Assembly (NCBI GenBank): GCA_003993805.1
Contig: RSEF01000012.1
Location: forward strand, 3,012,575 to 3,076,574
DNA: 64,000 nucleotides
Reading direction: 5' to 3'
Source of the DNA: Himantopus leucocephalus
Lineage: Eukaryota > Chordata > Aves > Charadriiformes > Recurvirostridae
Shown: positions 35,688 through 50,600 of the stretch, one piece after another
Numbering within the stretch: the stretch's first letter is position 1
Layout: each line of letters begins with the position of its first letter
Made by a program: the position numbers and the translations under genes
Notes under the pieces: generated by a model
Database searches by the model: none
The model's input: only the letters and a program-made list of their open reading frames with translations
Told to the model about the DNA's origin: nothing

Positions 35688-38600
35688 CTGCAGAAAAGAA
35701 AAAAACACATTAGAAACGTTAGTAAAAAGATGCAAAGGAAGTTTAACTTCATGCCATTTAAGTTCTGCGTAAGAATTCCTTACAGTGCTAGGTATCTGTG
35801 AGTTAAGGGAATGGAATTAGCTGCATACTTGTACAAGAGGCGATGCTTTTTGGACAACATACAGACTTTGAACCATGAAGCTGGTAGGACAGCTGAAGAG
35901 ATCACTAAGCACACTGGATGCTCAAACAAACCAGCCAACCCAGGGTCACTAGGTCAGCCTTGGCCATGTATTTTCACTTCCCTCCAGAGTCCAAACCTTA
36001 GTCTTAGACACAGAGAATTCCATCCTACGTACAGACTCCCAAATAAAATCTGCATGATGTCAGAAATAATGTTTTTTCTGTCTGTCAGACCAGCCTGAAA
36101 GGGATTGCAGTGTGTTATACAAGAATTCTTATGTCAAAGCATTACTGGGAAGTGAATTTGTTTAATCTATAGACAATATTTAGAGATATTTCCTGAGTTT
36201 AATTCCTTCAGATGCCAAGTTTACAAAAGCGGTATCTAATCATGTAGCTTGAAGATGTAATATTCTTTTTACAAGATATGCACAGCAGTTCCCACTTAGA
36301 GTGCTGTGCAAGAGTACTCCTATGCTGCAGGGTATGCCTATTTTGGTCTTCATTCAGCTATCTCTCTATTTAAAGAGAAGATTAGAGACAAACATTCCAG
36401 TCAGCTCTCTAAAGTCACTACAATAATGTTCTTCAGATTACTGGGTGAGAATCAGTGCACTATGTCCCTAATGAGAATAAGACTTCTGGCACTTGGGTTC
36501 AGTTGCAATACTCACAAGTAAGCTAGTTTAACTCTTTACGAGAAAAACAAACTTATGCACCAACAAACAAAAGGAACAACGTAGATAAAACAGGCAACCT
36601 AGCTGATGATGGGATCTGGTTGTGGCCCTTTTTGGTCCTAACAACTTCATCGCTGGGAAGATACTACATTTAGACTTGCATTCTGGGTGTAAGCTCTACT
36701 AACATCAGCATGGAGAGGGCAAGAGAATCCTGAGTTAACAAAGAACTGTGTCATTCATGGCAACTTCACCATGACATTAGAGGTCAAAATGATCTCACTG
36801 TATGGCTACTTCCACCACAGATGCATTCAACTGAACTTTTTAGTCCCTAGAAATAGCAGAACTAGAACTTTGTGATTTCCATTTCAAAGACACATACTTC
36901 AGTTAAAGATCAGGAACAGTTCTAGGGAACTGGAAACAGGAAAGCTTTCCCGGGAAAAGCAGGAACTCTTATAAAGACAACAAAACCAACCCCCCATCCT
37001 CATACCAGGCCTTCTGCTAGGGCAACTTTTTCCTCATTGTCCACAAATTCATACAGATGTGAAAGGACACATCCATGTGCAGCTCTGTCCTTTTAATTCC
37101 TTCGTCTTGCTACCAAAAGGAGCAAGCTGCACCATACACTACATGTACAGTGTGGAGTAACCTCCTCCTTCCAACAGAAAGGAACAATTTTTGTAATGTT
37201 TCAGGACAAACAAAATTATAGGGGTACATAGAATTTCTCAGTACTGGCTACTGTGGTCTGAACCCCATCCCTCAGAAACTAAGCTCTGTAAAGACAGGAC
37301 CTTTATTAGATGTATCAGTGCTTCCTGAAGCTGAGACCTACTGAGAACAGTAGGCGGTATAGTCTGAATTTCTGTTGTTCCCAGTGTTAAAGGCGAAGAA
37401 GAATTGGCTTTATTCTCCACTTCAGTAGCTTTTGTAGCTGATTGCTGAAAAACACTAGGAGACAAGAGGATTGAAGGCGTTACTGTAGTTGTGGTTGTAA
37501 CAAACTGCGGAGGTGCAACCTGTAAAAGAACATAAAATTAATAAGCACCATGTCCATTAAGAATGAATGCTGTTATAAAGGCTGGAGAGATGAACATTAA
37601 AAAAATGTAGCCACTGTTATTCAGTCAGGTATTACAGAAGAGCTGCTCTTAATGAAGAAATATCTGCCTATGAAGAATAATATCAATAGTAATTCTCATT
37701 TAAAAAGATCAAGAAGGTAACAGTCTTCAATATTCTTGTGTGCAGACTCCTTCCTCTTCATGTGGTTACTACCTTCCAGAATTTTTGAAATATAACACAT
37801 GAAATAAGAGATGAGCTTTTCAGCTAACTAATCAAAGGAGCCTGTAGTTGTTTTGCAAATTATTATTTTCCATAGGAGTTTACAGAAAGGCTAGTCCTGC
37901 TTCCCACGCTCCCGTTTCTTTGGTCTCCAACAAATACACTTATAATTTGAAGTAAAGTATCTCAAAGGTATTTAAAATGACTGACAAACTATAATTAACG
38001 TATTGGAGTACATTGAAATATTCGAAGTACATTTTCCCCTGTGAGGGAAATCACAAATGTACAGGAATATTGTATTTGCATGAAGTGGATGTGAATAAAC
38101 ATCAGCCTTGAGCAATTCTGACCATCTCCTGATAACTGCAATTATTATTCAGTATGATAATCTACATCTTGCTCAGGCTTTCAGAATGACCAACATGGGA
38201 AAAAAAAAAGAAAATAAACAAGCCAATCTCATGCAAAAGAAAATAAGAGTAAATGTGGTATGTAAAGATGTTTGATACATCAGCAGAATTTCCCTTGGAT
38301 AATCAAAAATCTTCAGAAGAAGAAAAAGCAAAGCCATCTGAAGTTAATGCGGATATAACAACATCAACAACAGTAGAACTAGCAAATTGATTTTGTTACA
38401 GTCAAAACTGAAGACTTACAGCATGGGATATCAGCTGAAGACGTGTTTAAACCAAATACAGTTTACCATACAACACGCACACGTTTCTTAAAATTCCAAA
38501 AACCATGTAAAATGCTTTTATTTAGATAATTATTTACTAACTCTGTCATGAACAGACAGTATAGCTTGTCTTATAGCAGGCCAGTAGTTAAAACAGCATT

Positions 38601-41600
38601 TTACTTTAAGCAGCACCATTTTTACTGCCTTCACAATCAGATCTGGGCATGCTACTAAAACTGCTTTTATTTAGTGCAAGCTGGACAAGAATGATGCAAT
38701 TTAACAGATTTGAAAAAGGAGGGGGTGGGTAAAGGAAAAGTAGAATTAAATTACAGATGGTATCCTGAAAAAAATATGCAACAAAAAGGCAATTAAAAAC
38801 AATTCTTGAAGACTTAACTATTATCAGTTATTTTTTGACCTGCAACCTGAAATTTTATATTGACATTTTGAACTGTTATTGAAAGGCAGTTCTAATAATG
38901 TTAAATCTATATTTAGATCGTTAAAACTTGCTATTAGGAAGTTTTGCAGTAGGAAATGCTTGTTATTCTTTTCTTCCTCTATCTTCCTTTTTTTTTTTTC
39001 CGCTTGCTATCTTTTTCGTAAGAGATAAGGTTTCTCAGCAAAACAGAAAGAGACAGCAAGGCAAGGATTGCATTTTATGCCTCTGGGGTGCTTAAGGTTG
39101 GGCTAAGGCTAACAGACCCTACTGCAATATTAAAGCATTAGTACTGTTTACGTACAAGACAAAAAAACTCAGTTCAAACGGTGCAAACTCAATGCAAGAC
39201 TGCAGATCCAAAAACGTATTCTCATTTCTGTGTTAGCATCAACAATAAGAAGCACCGTACAACAACAAAGCGTACTCATTCATAGCAGTCTACAGAAACT
39301 CCCACTTGCCTCAGTACAGCTCGTTTCTGCTTGATAACAATGCTTTAAATATGGTCAGTGGGCAATGACTATCCCCTTTTTTTAAGAAACCCAACAAAGC
39401 CTTAGCAGAAGTATTTATTCACTTACTTGACTTGCTTTAGACAAAGTCTTCTGCTGTGGAAATACTTCAGATTCCTTGTTTTGTTGTACAGTCTAAGTGA
39501 AAAAGAAAGCATAATCCACAAGTTAGCATCCACAGCTCAATTTCCAGTGGTGGTTCTCTGTTTTTTATGAAAGCACAAAAATGTAAATTTCAACAGATTT
39601 TAAATGCAATTTGAACCATTTTGTAAAACTAAGATAATCAATGAGAGGCTGGAAAAAGAGGAAAGATTTGAATTTATGTTTTATGCTTTCAATATTATAG
39701 CAGACCTGTAAAGCCATAACAAAACACTTCTGAAGACTACCACAGTTAAAAAAAAATCTAAACATTAAAACACAAACTGAGAACAAAACAAATACTACAA
39801 AGTGAAGAGAAGCAGTTTGGTAAATTTCCAGGAAGGTTAAATTTTTTCTAGGCTTTTTATCTAATTAACTTCACAAAAATTCAATGCTGTTTTCTGCTAG
39901 AATTTCAGAAGTATTTTATACCTTTACAAACAGCATCCAGATATTTAAGTCAGATTTCAAGACTATAATATAATAAAATTCAAATATGAAAACATTAGAA
40001 AACACAACAAAAGACATGTAGATAAGGTACTTCAGTAAATTCCTGTGGCATCCTTGGAAAGGCTTGTTACAGCCATTTGGAATACCTCTTGGCAGCCCAG
40101 AACAGGAAAAAACCCTTTGCAACAGACAGTACTTAGCTCACTTGAACTGTAGTGAAGAAACACTCAGGGAATTGATAGTCTTTAATGACAAAAATAGCTT
40201 TATGAAGTGGTAACAAGCACAAGATCAAATTCTTAAAGTCTAATTACACAAAAGTTAAGAGGTCTTTTGCTAGTTTGAGAGTATATTTGGACTATGGAGT
40301 ATTTTGTCTAATGAAAATATATACACACCGTGGGCTTGGCGGAAGGAAAAAAAGAGTGTAAGACTGGCATATGAAGAGCTAATTCCCAAGGCTATCAAGG
40401 AGATGTTGAATCAATGCAGTGAAGGGCAGTTATGGATAAACCCAGCCAGCTTTTCTAAGTGCTCAAAGATATCACAATCTTCAGAGAAATCTGTACGAAG
40501 GTTTAGTAGTACACGAAAGAGAAATACTGCTCAGAACGTACAGTTCTTCAATACTAGATCAAGATAGCGCCTCAATGCTGTACTTGGACCTCCTCCTCCC
40601 TCTGCAAAATGAATCCATCCAAACATCTCAAAAAGGTGATCACTAGCAAATTAATCCTAGCATGTAGCAGTCACAGCCTTCTTGAAAATTTTCAAGAACA
40701 GCAGTAGATTAGAAATAAAGCAATTAGAAAGACAGCACAATAAAACCACTCCCATTTCTTAAACATTAAGACAGGGATAATTCTTCTGAGAACAGAAAAT
40801 CAACACTCGAAAAATACAGGGTATTCTAAAATAACGCTTAGGACAAGTTACAAGCTGAAGAATTGAGCTTTTGGTTAGATCTCTTTTATGATTAAGTTAT
40901 CACCATATTCATAGCAAAGAGTAACAGCTGACCCAGACGGCGCTACCAAAGATCTTGTTAAAACCCAGTGGCAAGTGCTGGAAAATAATAAACATTAGGA
41001 AATTCATACAGATGTAGCTGTAAGTAGTTTTGTTTGGTGGTTTTTATTCTTGCATTATCACTGTACCCAAGATGCAAGAATACCTAGTGTCTCAAAAGAA
41101 ATTTACTGCTTCGGCTTATATATCAAGGCATAGACAATAGGTCCTCCTCCAAGAAATAAAAAGTTTAAGAGGTCCTTTTTAAGTGGTAGTAATATAAAAC
41201 AAATCAAGGCAGTCAATTATACAAAATAAATCAGTTCATAATCCATTTTACTAAATAACTAACTATCTCAGTGTAGCCCACAGGTATCCCCAAGCAGAAG
41301 GTGGTCAAAACCGAAGGAGTACAAAACATCCAAAAGCAGAATAACCAGAAACAGGAAATTGTTTGTTTTGTACGTTCAAAAAAGGTACAGACTAGACTTC
41401 CACAGCATCAAGTCTCATAACACTGTTCAGTCTGTACCCTTCTGACCTTTCTCAGATCATCAGTTCCTAGCAGTATTTTTCTGACACAAGTACAGATGAA
41501 TTCTTTAGGACACATTCATCCCCTAACAGCACCAGCTTGAAAAATGTCTTCCTCTACAGACAGGTCTGCCACTGATAGCGGATGCTAATGATATGAAACT

Positions 41601-44600
41601 AATGGAACTGGATGTCTACGTTAGTAATTCAATTGATATCACACAGTGGAAGTCCTTAATTATTTTTAAAAGGCTAATATATAACAGCACATTTTCCAAG
41701 GGAAAACACACGTAGACTAAAAACAGTCTAAAGCTTCATGGATATAAAAACCCACAGAATACCTGAAGGGGAGAGATTATCTTGCTGTTCAAGGCTGATG
41801 GCTTACTGTGAGATTCTTTGAAGCTTTCTGGTGTTGCAAGTTGGCCAACCGAGGCAGAGATGTTTGGTGTTAAGGAAGTCTTAGTGAGAGACTGCTGTTG
41901 CATTTGGTCATGCTGTGGGGTCAACCTGAGTTTCTGGAGAAGATCAACACTTGTATGGGATGTATTTGAGACAGTTCCTGTACTTGTTGATGTCAAGGGT
42001 GCTATAAGCTGGCTTTGGCCAGCCATTAGATTTTGTGGAGCGTGGTTCACTTCAGATGGCGGCTGATTCACTAGTGGGGATATCTGCTTGGCAGCTTGCT
42101 GCATAACTTGCATTATACTGTTGTTTTGTTTTAGGCCAGGAAGCATCTGAGCAGGGGCAGCTTCCATTGTCGAGGCTGAATTAAGATTAGGGCTTAAACG
42201 AACTGAATAGCTTGAAACATTTTTTACATCAGGCTGGGAAACTGAAGCTGGAGGTATTAGCATAGGTGTTAAACATTCCTGCTGATTCAAAGGATTGGCA
42301 CTGGTTTTAACGCTTGGACTTTCAGATTTCCCTAGTGATTGTTGTATTACTGTTGACTGGTCAAAGGAAAAAGGCAAGAGTAAACTGTGCTGCTCTCTGG
42401 CAGAGGTGTCAGTCTGCAACTTTTCCATTCTCTCTGGATTGGGATACGGAGCTGCAGGCTGTTCCTTTGGTACAGAGGTTCCAAAGAGTTCCTCCAAAGT
42501 CAGATGCTTCTGCCTTGACTGAAATAGCTAGAAGGGAAAAGGAAGTTTTCAGTTTAGAAACATACATACTACTGTGCAGCTCTCACAGTCTATTACAATT
42601 TCAAGAAAACTATGAAAGACAACTAGCTCAAATGCATTTAAAATACAGGTTGGATATCAAGTGTTCCCTATTTACAGGAATTTTGAAATCAATTTCATTT
42701 ACAAGGAACATCCTGTCTACAGAAGCTGTTTCTCTATAGCCTTCTATGGACACACTGTGCACTAGTGGTAAAGAAGGGGGAAGGCTATAGATTACATACG
42801 GATATGTAATTAAGATGGCACCTGCCATCATCAATCAGCCCTAACTACACAAGGCACTTCAGGGGGCGGGGAGCCACCAAAAAAACCCCCAAGCATACAT
42901 GTTGAAAAAATCCACATAGAATTTGTAGAGTTGGAAATAATTAAATGGCCTAAAAGATGGGAAAGGAACAGAGAAACCTGAAGGTACATAACTAATCTAG
43001 CAATACATGCCTAGACAGTTCTTCTCACTCTTTTCATTAACAATGCAATAGATGTTACAATAGGTAAAAGAATCTATGTAAACCTAGATGTATGTATATA
43101 TATCTCCTTGAAAAGTGTGTGTATATATACACACACCATTACATCTACCAGTCCTTTAGTCTCTCCTGAAAATATACATCTAGCCTACAGCACTGACACT
43201 GTTAGAAAAATCTGATGTTAAGGACATAATCTTCGTAATATTTTGCTGAAAGTGTTTAAAAATGAGTTTCACTACAAAGAAACAGCTATTAACACCCTGA
43301 ATCTCAAAATTTTCCCTTTTTTTTTTCTGGTTGCACAGGACCAGAAGTTATGTAAAACAGCTGGACTAAAATACAACATTCTGTTCAGAAGACTGAATGG
43401 CCTGCAGCACAATTCCAGTGTATTCTGCTGGTATGTCTAAACAAAGATGCTATTTTACAATGACAACTACTATACCATGACATTGCTCTGATTTTACTAG
43501 AACGGATAACAGCAGTGAAGGTATGGCAGAACAGGTAGCATGCAAGTAGCCTAACAAAAAACACTTCAGCTTGAAATCATATTGATTTCTGCCCAGGTTA
43601 CTAATCTCTACTGACGTTGTTATTCATTTTTTTAGCTAGCTTAAAATCAGGCACACTTTCATTTTGCAGCTGATATGTTCTATAATTTATAAACCTTGTT
43701 AATTATGTTAGGAATTCTTTTTAAAAAGTTGTTTTTACTTTTCTCCACTGATACTGATCTAAGACCTGTCTTTCAACTGTAAAGATTCCGTTAACAGAAA
43801 AATCACTATTCCATCTCATTTCAAACTCAGCTTTTCGCTTCAGTATGATAAATTGACTAGCTTTCCTTTGTTCTATGATTAATACATTACAATATTCAAG
43901 TAATAAACAGAAATCTCTACCATGTTCTGATCCAAGTCAGGCTAGCCACTTATGTGGATACAGTCTCAAACATGAAGTTAATTTCAAGCCTGAAGTATAA
44001 AACACATCTGTTGCCTGTTCCATCTGTGGCTGAGGTATATTATGAGCGTATCATCAACTAGGTGTGTTCTGAACACCCTTATCAGCAGCGGCTGCAGAGA
44101 GGCAACAGGATCACTTCAGTTGATAGAAACACAGTGCTGCTCAGAGGGTTTCTCCAAAAATCATTTCAGATACATTGAAACATGAATTAGCAGTCAGAGC
44201 TGGCATTATAAAGTTTAATTTCAGTGTTCTGATTCAGTTTTACCAATCGCTGGCACAAAAGCATTTCATGTTAGAACTGTTTTTCATTTTGAACTGCCAA
44301 GATAAACACTTGAACTTCAGAATATCACAGAGAAGACATTTATTTCTATTGCCAAATCTGTGATATCTTTAGCATGAAATGAAGTTACTCAATCAACATA
44401 CAAGTGTGACATTTTGGCGGGGGTTNGAATCTCACCGTACTTATCATATGTACACTAATTTTTAATTGCATTGGTCACCTGTTTCAATTAGATGAGAAAT
44501 GTATTTTTACAGTTGAAACTGACTGTTTTTCTGGTAGTCTTCCAGTTGTCCACATTATTACGAACATGATTAAGAATAAACACATTTATTATATACTTGA

Positions 44601-47600
44601 ACCCAGTTAACTAGCTTTATAGAATTATTATCACTTATGTTATCCATTTTTTTTTCCAGTATCTCTGCAGCTATTATTTTAAATAGCTCAACAGAATTAA
44701 AAATATACCATTTCACCTGTTCTATAAATGGACTCTTTAATTACTTCAGAGCAATTTGTTAGAATCTTATCTTTCACATTTTTCCTTTAGTAGTTATTTG
44801 ATTTCTGTTCTGCAATTCCATGCACTATCAGGTGGGGCACTTCAGCTGATTGCATACAGTCTACATGGAGTGACACCACCCCTCCACCCCCCCAAATACA
44901 TCTTTTTTAAAACAAAGCCTCAGGCAACCCTGCTGCCAGGTCTCAAGACCAGGCACACAGGGAGAGGAACTGGCTGCCAGGGGTCGGTCTGTCACTTGTG
45001 CTGATCCAAAAGCAGAGGTGCCGCTGAGGGGGTAGAGGGGCCTGCCATAGCCAATAATCCCAGCGAACCTCCCACCACTCATTTTAATGAATTAACTGTT
45101 ACAGCCCTATCCCCTAAAACAGATTCCTGCTGCTCATACCCTAGCCCTAACCTGTACTGGAAATTATTTACTACTACCACTACAAAATAAGTATTTTGTT
45201 TACAATTACTAAGTGCAAGGTTGCACACATTTTCATAGGTAATTTCATTTTTCAGACACGGTGGTTTATTGCGTCAGGAACACAACAGTAAAGCATGGCA
45301 AGAAGGGGAGGCAAGCCTTGCCGCTTACCTCAGTGAGCTATTTTTTGAGGAGAACCGCTACTGACCTTTCTGTGCCCACTGGGTGGCACTGTGAGCAGGC
45401 CCAAGTTACTTAAATGTTAGCGAGAATTTAGTTATTAGAGACAAATTTAGAAAAAAAATAATCTGCAAAGTCTTGTATGAAGCTACAGCTTCCTTGTGCA
45501 GAAACGCCTACTAGACAATGGAGCCAAATACTGAACTACTACTACCTATTCCAGCCACTCCAGTGATGATACCAAATATTTTGTAATATGTTTCCTGTGG
45601 TTCAAATATATATATAAAAATATGTGTATATATATACATAGAGAGAGTGCGTATATTCCTGTGGTTCAAGGAATATACTGCCACAAAAGGTTTTAACACA
45701 GCAAAAAAAACCCCAAACAACACTCCTCTGCCCGCAACAAAACAAGAAGCCCCTGAGGCAAATCAACAGAAAACCACATACACTTTTTCCATAATCTAAG
45801 TATGAAGGAATCAGCCAAGCTGACTGATAATCATTACCAAACAGTCATACAAGCAGAAGTTCAATGCAAGCTACAGAAGTGTGGGATGAGACAGGTAAAC
45901 ACATTTTCAGTTATGCCAATGAGAATTTGGTGCTGCCATGACCAAAGCACTTTCCATTTCTTGTCTAGCAACTCACTGTTGATTAAGTTAGCACCTTCAG
46001 TAAATGTCTCAAACATGAGAAAACAGTACTTGAGTTCATGTGTGAAAGACTGCAACACAGTATACAGCTAACTGATGCCATATTCAGCCAAATAACGTGG
46101 CAGAGGTAATCTTCTCTAGCTTCTGGGCTCTGCAAGTCATCCTCCACATTACCACAGTCTGATGTCTTCCAGAATCCAAGTTAGCCCTTTTAAACATATT
46201 TGGATATTCACAGTAGTCTGACATAGCCTCATACTTTTAAATGCTAAGTCAAAAGACAGAATTTAGGATCCTAAAAGTCTTGAAACCCCTTTGTTTCTTT
46301 AAAGCAGTAATACATTCAGCAGACTACGCTGCAGATATTCTAAGAAAAAAAATATTTTGATACCAAACCAAAGTAATCAATGAAAGAGAAAAAGAGAGCA
46401 CCTTATTTAGGTTTGGATTAAACATACCGGGTCTTGAACTTGTAATGAAGATTTTTGTTCTGAAGGCTCTGTACTTTCTGGCTTTGGTGGATTTGCATTT
46501 TGTTGCATTCCAGAACTTGATATAATACTTAAGTCACTGATCTGATTCTGGGGGGTGAAAAAAAAAATATTAACACAAATACATGAGTTTTAAGTCTACA
46601 TTTATTCAATACTACAATCCTGTTTACATGGCACTTTGAAATCCAGACAGAGTACTGATTTTTGTAAGACATTGTGGAATTCACAAATTTTAGGAAATAA
46701 AAATCATACCACTACATTCACCATCTGGTGTGTATTCATACAGCTTTTACTCTTTATTATTAAAAAAAAGGCAACTGGCTTCATACTTTTTCACTGAGAA
46801 AAAAAATTAAAAAAGAGGCAGGCTTTTCACATCCTTTATCTACATTAGCTGGTAATGAGGAAGTTTGCTACACTTCATTAAATCAAGAACCCAAACTAGA
46901 AACAACTTAGAAAAAAAAAATCCTGTCAGAAATCATTCTAAGTGGCTGGCAAGAGAGCCTGTCAGTGACTTATTTGCACCAGGTTTAATTAACCACATAC
47001 ACGTATTTTCAGAAGGTGTTACTTTGGTTTTCTGTGAACAAGGCAAAAAACCAAACGAGCGAGCTGCATTATGACAGTATGTTTACAGATTGAGTTGACT
47101 TCTGTCTTTATTAAATGTATACCTAAACAAAAATAGAAATTGTATTACAGTTTAAATCACCAGTGAAAAAACCCAAACTGTAGAACAGTCTAGTCTTCAA
47201 TAGGTAAACTACACCTTATGTATATGATATAGCTGAACTTTTAGCACGACACATGATGATTGCTGTGGTCACTTACCCACAGCAGCAAAATAGGTATGGG
47301 TTAAACTTTTTAGCAGCAAGTTAAAAAACAATCTGTGCTTTATTATTATTTTGTTTTCAATTTCTAATTGAAAGCAATAAATACAAAATCAGGAACTACA
47401 TATTGTTATTTAGGGACAGAGGTGAGAAGCAGCTCTCCCTTCTTTCTGACTTCTAGCCGCTAACTTGAAGGTCAAAAACTGTGCTTGAAACGCTGGATGC
47501 ATTGTGATTACAAAATCAGACAAAGCATAGTTTTCTTTTCACTAGAGGATGTTTCCATGCTCACACTGAAACACACACACAGAACATCACACTATAAAAA

Positions 47601-50600
47601 GCATCCATTCACTTCATTTAAAAAAAAATAATCTCAAAATTCATTCATTTTCACATATGGACTTGATGTAGCGAGTACTTGAAGGATTAAGCTGATTTGG
47701 AATCCTAGATTAAATCACTCAGACCTTCATAAATCTCTTTTTCACTCCCTCTGCCCCCTTCTCATGCTGACACTCTGCCAATCTCATGTGGGCTGCACAC
47801 AAGGATTACTGTATGATCCATCTGGAATGTACCAGGCAGATAAGTACTTTCTGCTCCTAAATACAAATTCATGCACAATTACCGAGTGCCATAAAACATT
47901 TTTTTTTTTAAATTAAGACAGGAAAGGTCTCTCAAGAAGCCATCTTCAAAACAAGTTGGTTACCTAATCATGTTAACGTTGACATACCTTGGCTACAAGG
48001 AGTTCCAAGATTAATGTGCCAGAGGTTTGTTGCTAAAGCTGAGGTGGTCAACAGAACATTCTCCAAAGAAGTTTGCTTGAAACATGACCAACATTGCTCA
48101 ATTCTGTTTATCTGGCAACTTCTACATAACTACAGTCATAGCAGGCTATGGGATTATGCTCAACAGATTCAGTGTACAGTTCACATACACACACAAAAAT
48201 AGGAAATTAAATAATTATGCTAGTTTCATTAGTGTTCTAAAAGCATCAAAAACCAGACACACACAAACAACAAATAATCAAGATCAAGACACAACCCCCC
48301 CAATTATATACTAGCTCTGCTGTAGTCCATGACCTGCGTATTTCCCTATTGTATTACAGGCACCACAGGCATCGACTGTCCACCCCATAATCTGCATACC
48401 ATTGACTGTTCATCAGTATTTTACTTGTCTACTGAGCTTCTTCTAAGATGCTCAGGAACTTTGTAAAGCTTTTCAGTACTCTCACATGAAAAAGATCTGA
48501 AAATTAGGAGAGGAGAAGCTTGAATATCCATTCTGAGTCATTTTTAAGAGCCATCTGTTGGCAATGTATATTATCCAATACTGCAAGGACGAAGAGGGAG
48601 AAAGGCTTCATCACACCCTAACAGGGCACTACCAAAACAGTGAGTTCTTGTGGTGTGTGGTTTTTTTTTTTTTCCTTCCCCAAAAGCCTTCAATTTCTTC
48701 AAACCTGGCTCAATTGATACAACATTGAAAGATGACTCATTCAGCTTTTGATGCTTCCTTCTGTGCTCTCACAAAAGCTGCTACTTCCACAATGCTGGTC
48801 TTCATACAAAGACACCTTCTCCCCAAAGAGCATTGATGCTCAGGGAATCAGAAGCAATTTACGTTTTTTAAATCTGTATTTAAGGCATTCAAAAAACCAC
48901 ATTACTGTTTTTCAGAAACTAGTATCTAGGCTGGGTCAAATATATTGTATCGTTTGTCACATTCACCTGCCCTCAATCTATGGCAGAAAGCGACAAATTA
49001 AGTTGGCTCATACAAGGCTTAATCCATGTGTTCGTTCTTTTCTCCTCATCTGACATTGTTCCTTAACAATCTGGAATCCTACAAAGACTCAGATCCCAAG
49101 TACTCAAAGGAACTCTGCTGTGACCCACTGCACAAGCAAGTTCTGGAAGGAATCAAGCACTCTACTAATGTGCTGACTCTTCTCCCACCAGTACAACAAC
49201 AAAAACCATACCACAGTTCTGCAATGTTATACTCACAGATCACTTTACTATTGCACATTCTTGTATTATTATACTTGGGGAGAGGTACATATGTTCAGAA
49301 TCTTTGTTTCCTGTTTTGGATTTCCATATATTACCCTTATATTCATCCTGCATGCATGAATTTGGTCCTTAGGAAGGAATTACTTTATGTAGCCCTAAGA
49401 GAAGTAATATTCTCCTTCGTTATACAAACTTGTGAATTTAGCACTGGCAATACATACCACACTCACCCTTCTGAAATCAGGTAATTTATTAAAAGGATAG
49501 ACACACAGTAGACAGGACAGAAGTAGTAAACTGGGGAACAGAAGGATCAGGGAACAGTACTGTTATACTTAGTCTACAGCTATTAAAAATATGCTTCATA
49601 GAGTCTACAAATGTACCAAATAACTAAATCTCTAATCTCTATCACAAGACTTCTCTTGAGACTAAAAAGAGACAGACGTTGTTGGGTACAATTTTTATTT
49701 GCTATTCCCAGAGACAAAATTTTCTCACAGCAGTAGAAACTGTTGTAAAATGGGTCTATCAAGCTATATTTCAAGTTGGATCACATGATCACTATTCAAC
49801 CTGCCTTGTCTGAAATCAGAGACTGTTTCCTAGTAAAGTGTACTTGAGAGAGGGAACAAGACATCAGTCTGAGAACAAGGCTACTGAAACAATGGCAGAG
49901 AATGCCTGCTCTTTGAACAAAACACAGTTGATGCACTAAAACCTAGTTTCCAGATAGGCTTTCTTAAAAATGAAAAATAATAAAACATGTCAGCAGAGAG
50001 TTGCCCACTAAGGTAATAATTAGAGAAAAAAACCTTAGGAATTCATGTAACATGCAAATCCCAAACTGTTTTAAAATAGGAATTTTTCCCCACATTACCC
50101 CTTCTCTCTAAGTCATTGTACATCTATGCTTGTATCACAGACATGGGATAGCTCACAGAGTTTCTGGGCTTCTGTTCTATTATTCAACATGCCAAAGCAT
50201 TTTAGTGTGCAGCTCAATGAATGCTCTTGATTATGGCATGAATTATAGCAGATCTCCTCCAGTGACTTTCAATATAGAGGAAAAAAACTGAAAAACCAAA
50301 GCGTCAGCCACTATAAGGAATATTTGCAATAATGGAACTTCAAGATCACAAAACCAGATATGTTCTGTGGTACATTCTTCTACAGTGTTACATATATACC
50401 TATTTGTTCATGTTTCTTTTGGCAATGATCTCACAAAACAAGACAGTACACAAGTACTGAGATCAAGCAGCCCTATTTAGAAAAATATTTTGTTGTGTCT
50501 GCATCTCCAGGTATCTGGTTTTAAAATTGTATTTTTCCCCCCAGAAGGTAGTAATTCAAACATAAGAATACACAGGCCCATTAAATTATTGATTAGGTGC

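Larger units (their letters stand above)
42519..46427 (-). other. DCP1A: DCP1A intron
   Basis: Contains microsatellites at 43088 and 45605, one N at 44426, and a locally GC-richer stretch at about 44860-45080 of unknown origin. Confidence 0.85.

Noticed and set aside
44860..45080. GC-richer stretch in a DCP1A intron
   Set aside because: No open splice-bounded frame and no repeat signature that I recognise; recorded only as composition.
49026..49484. 152-codon plus-strand open frame in a DCP1A intron
   Set aside because: No recognisable motif or splice signals. One frame of this length is about what chance gives in 64 kb of AT-rich DNA on six frames.
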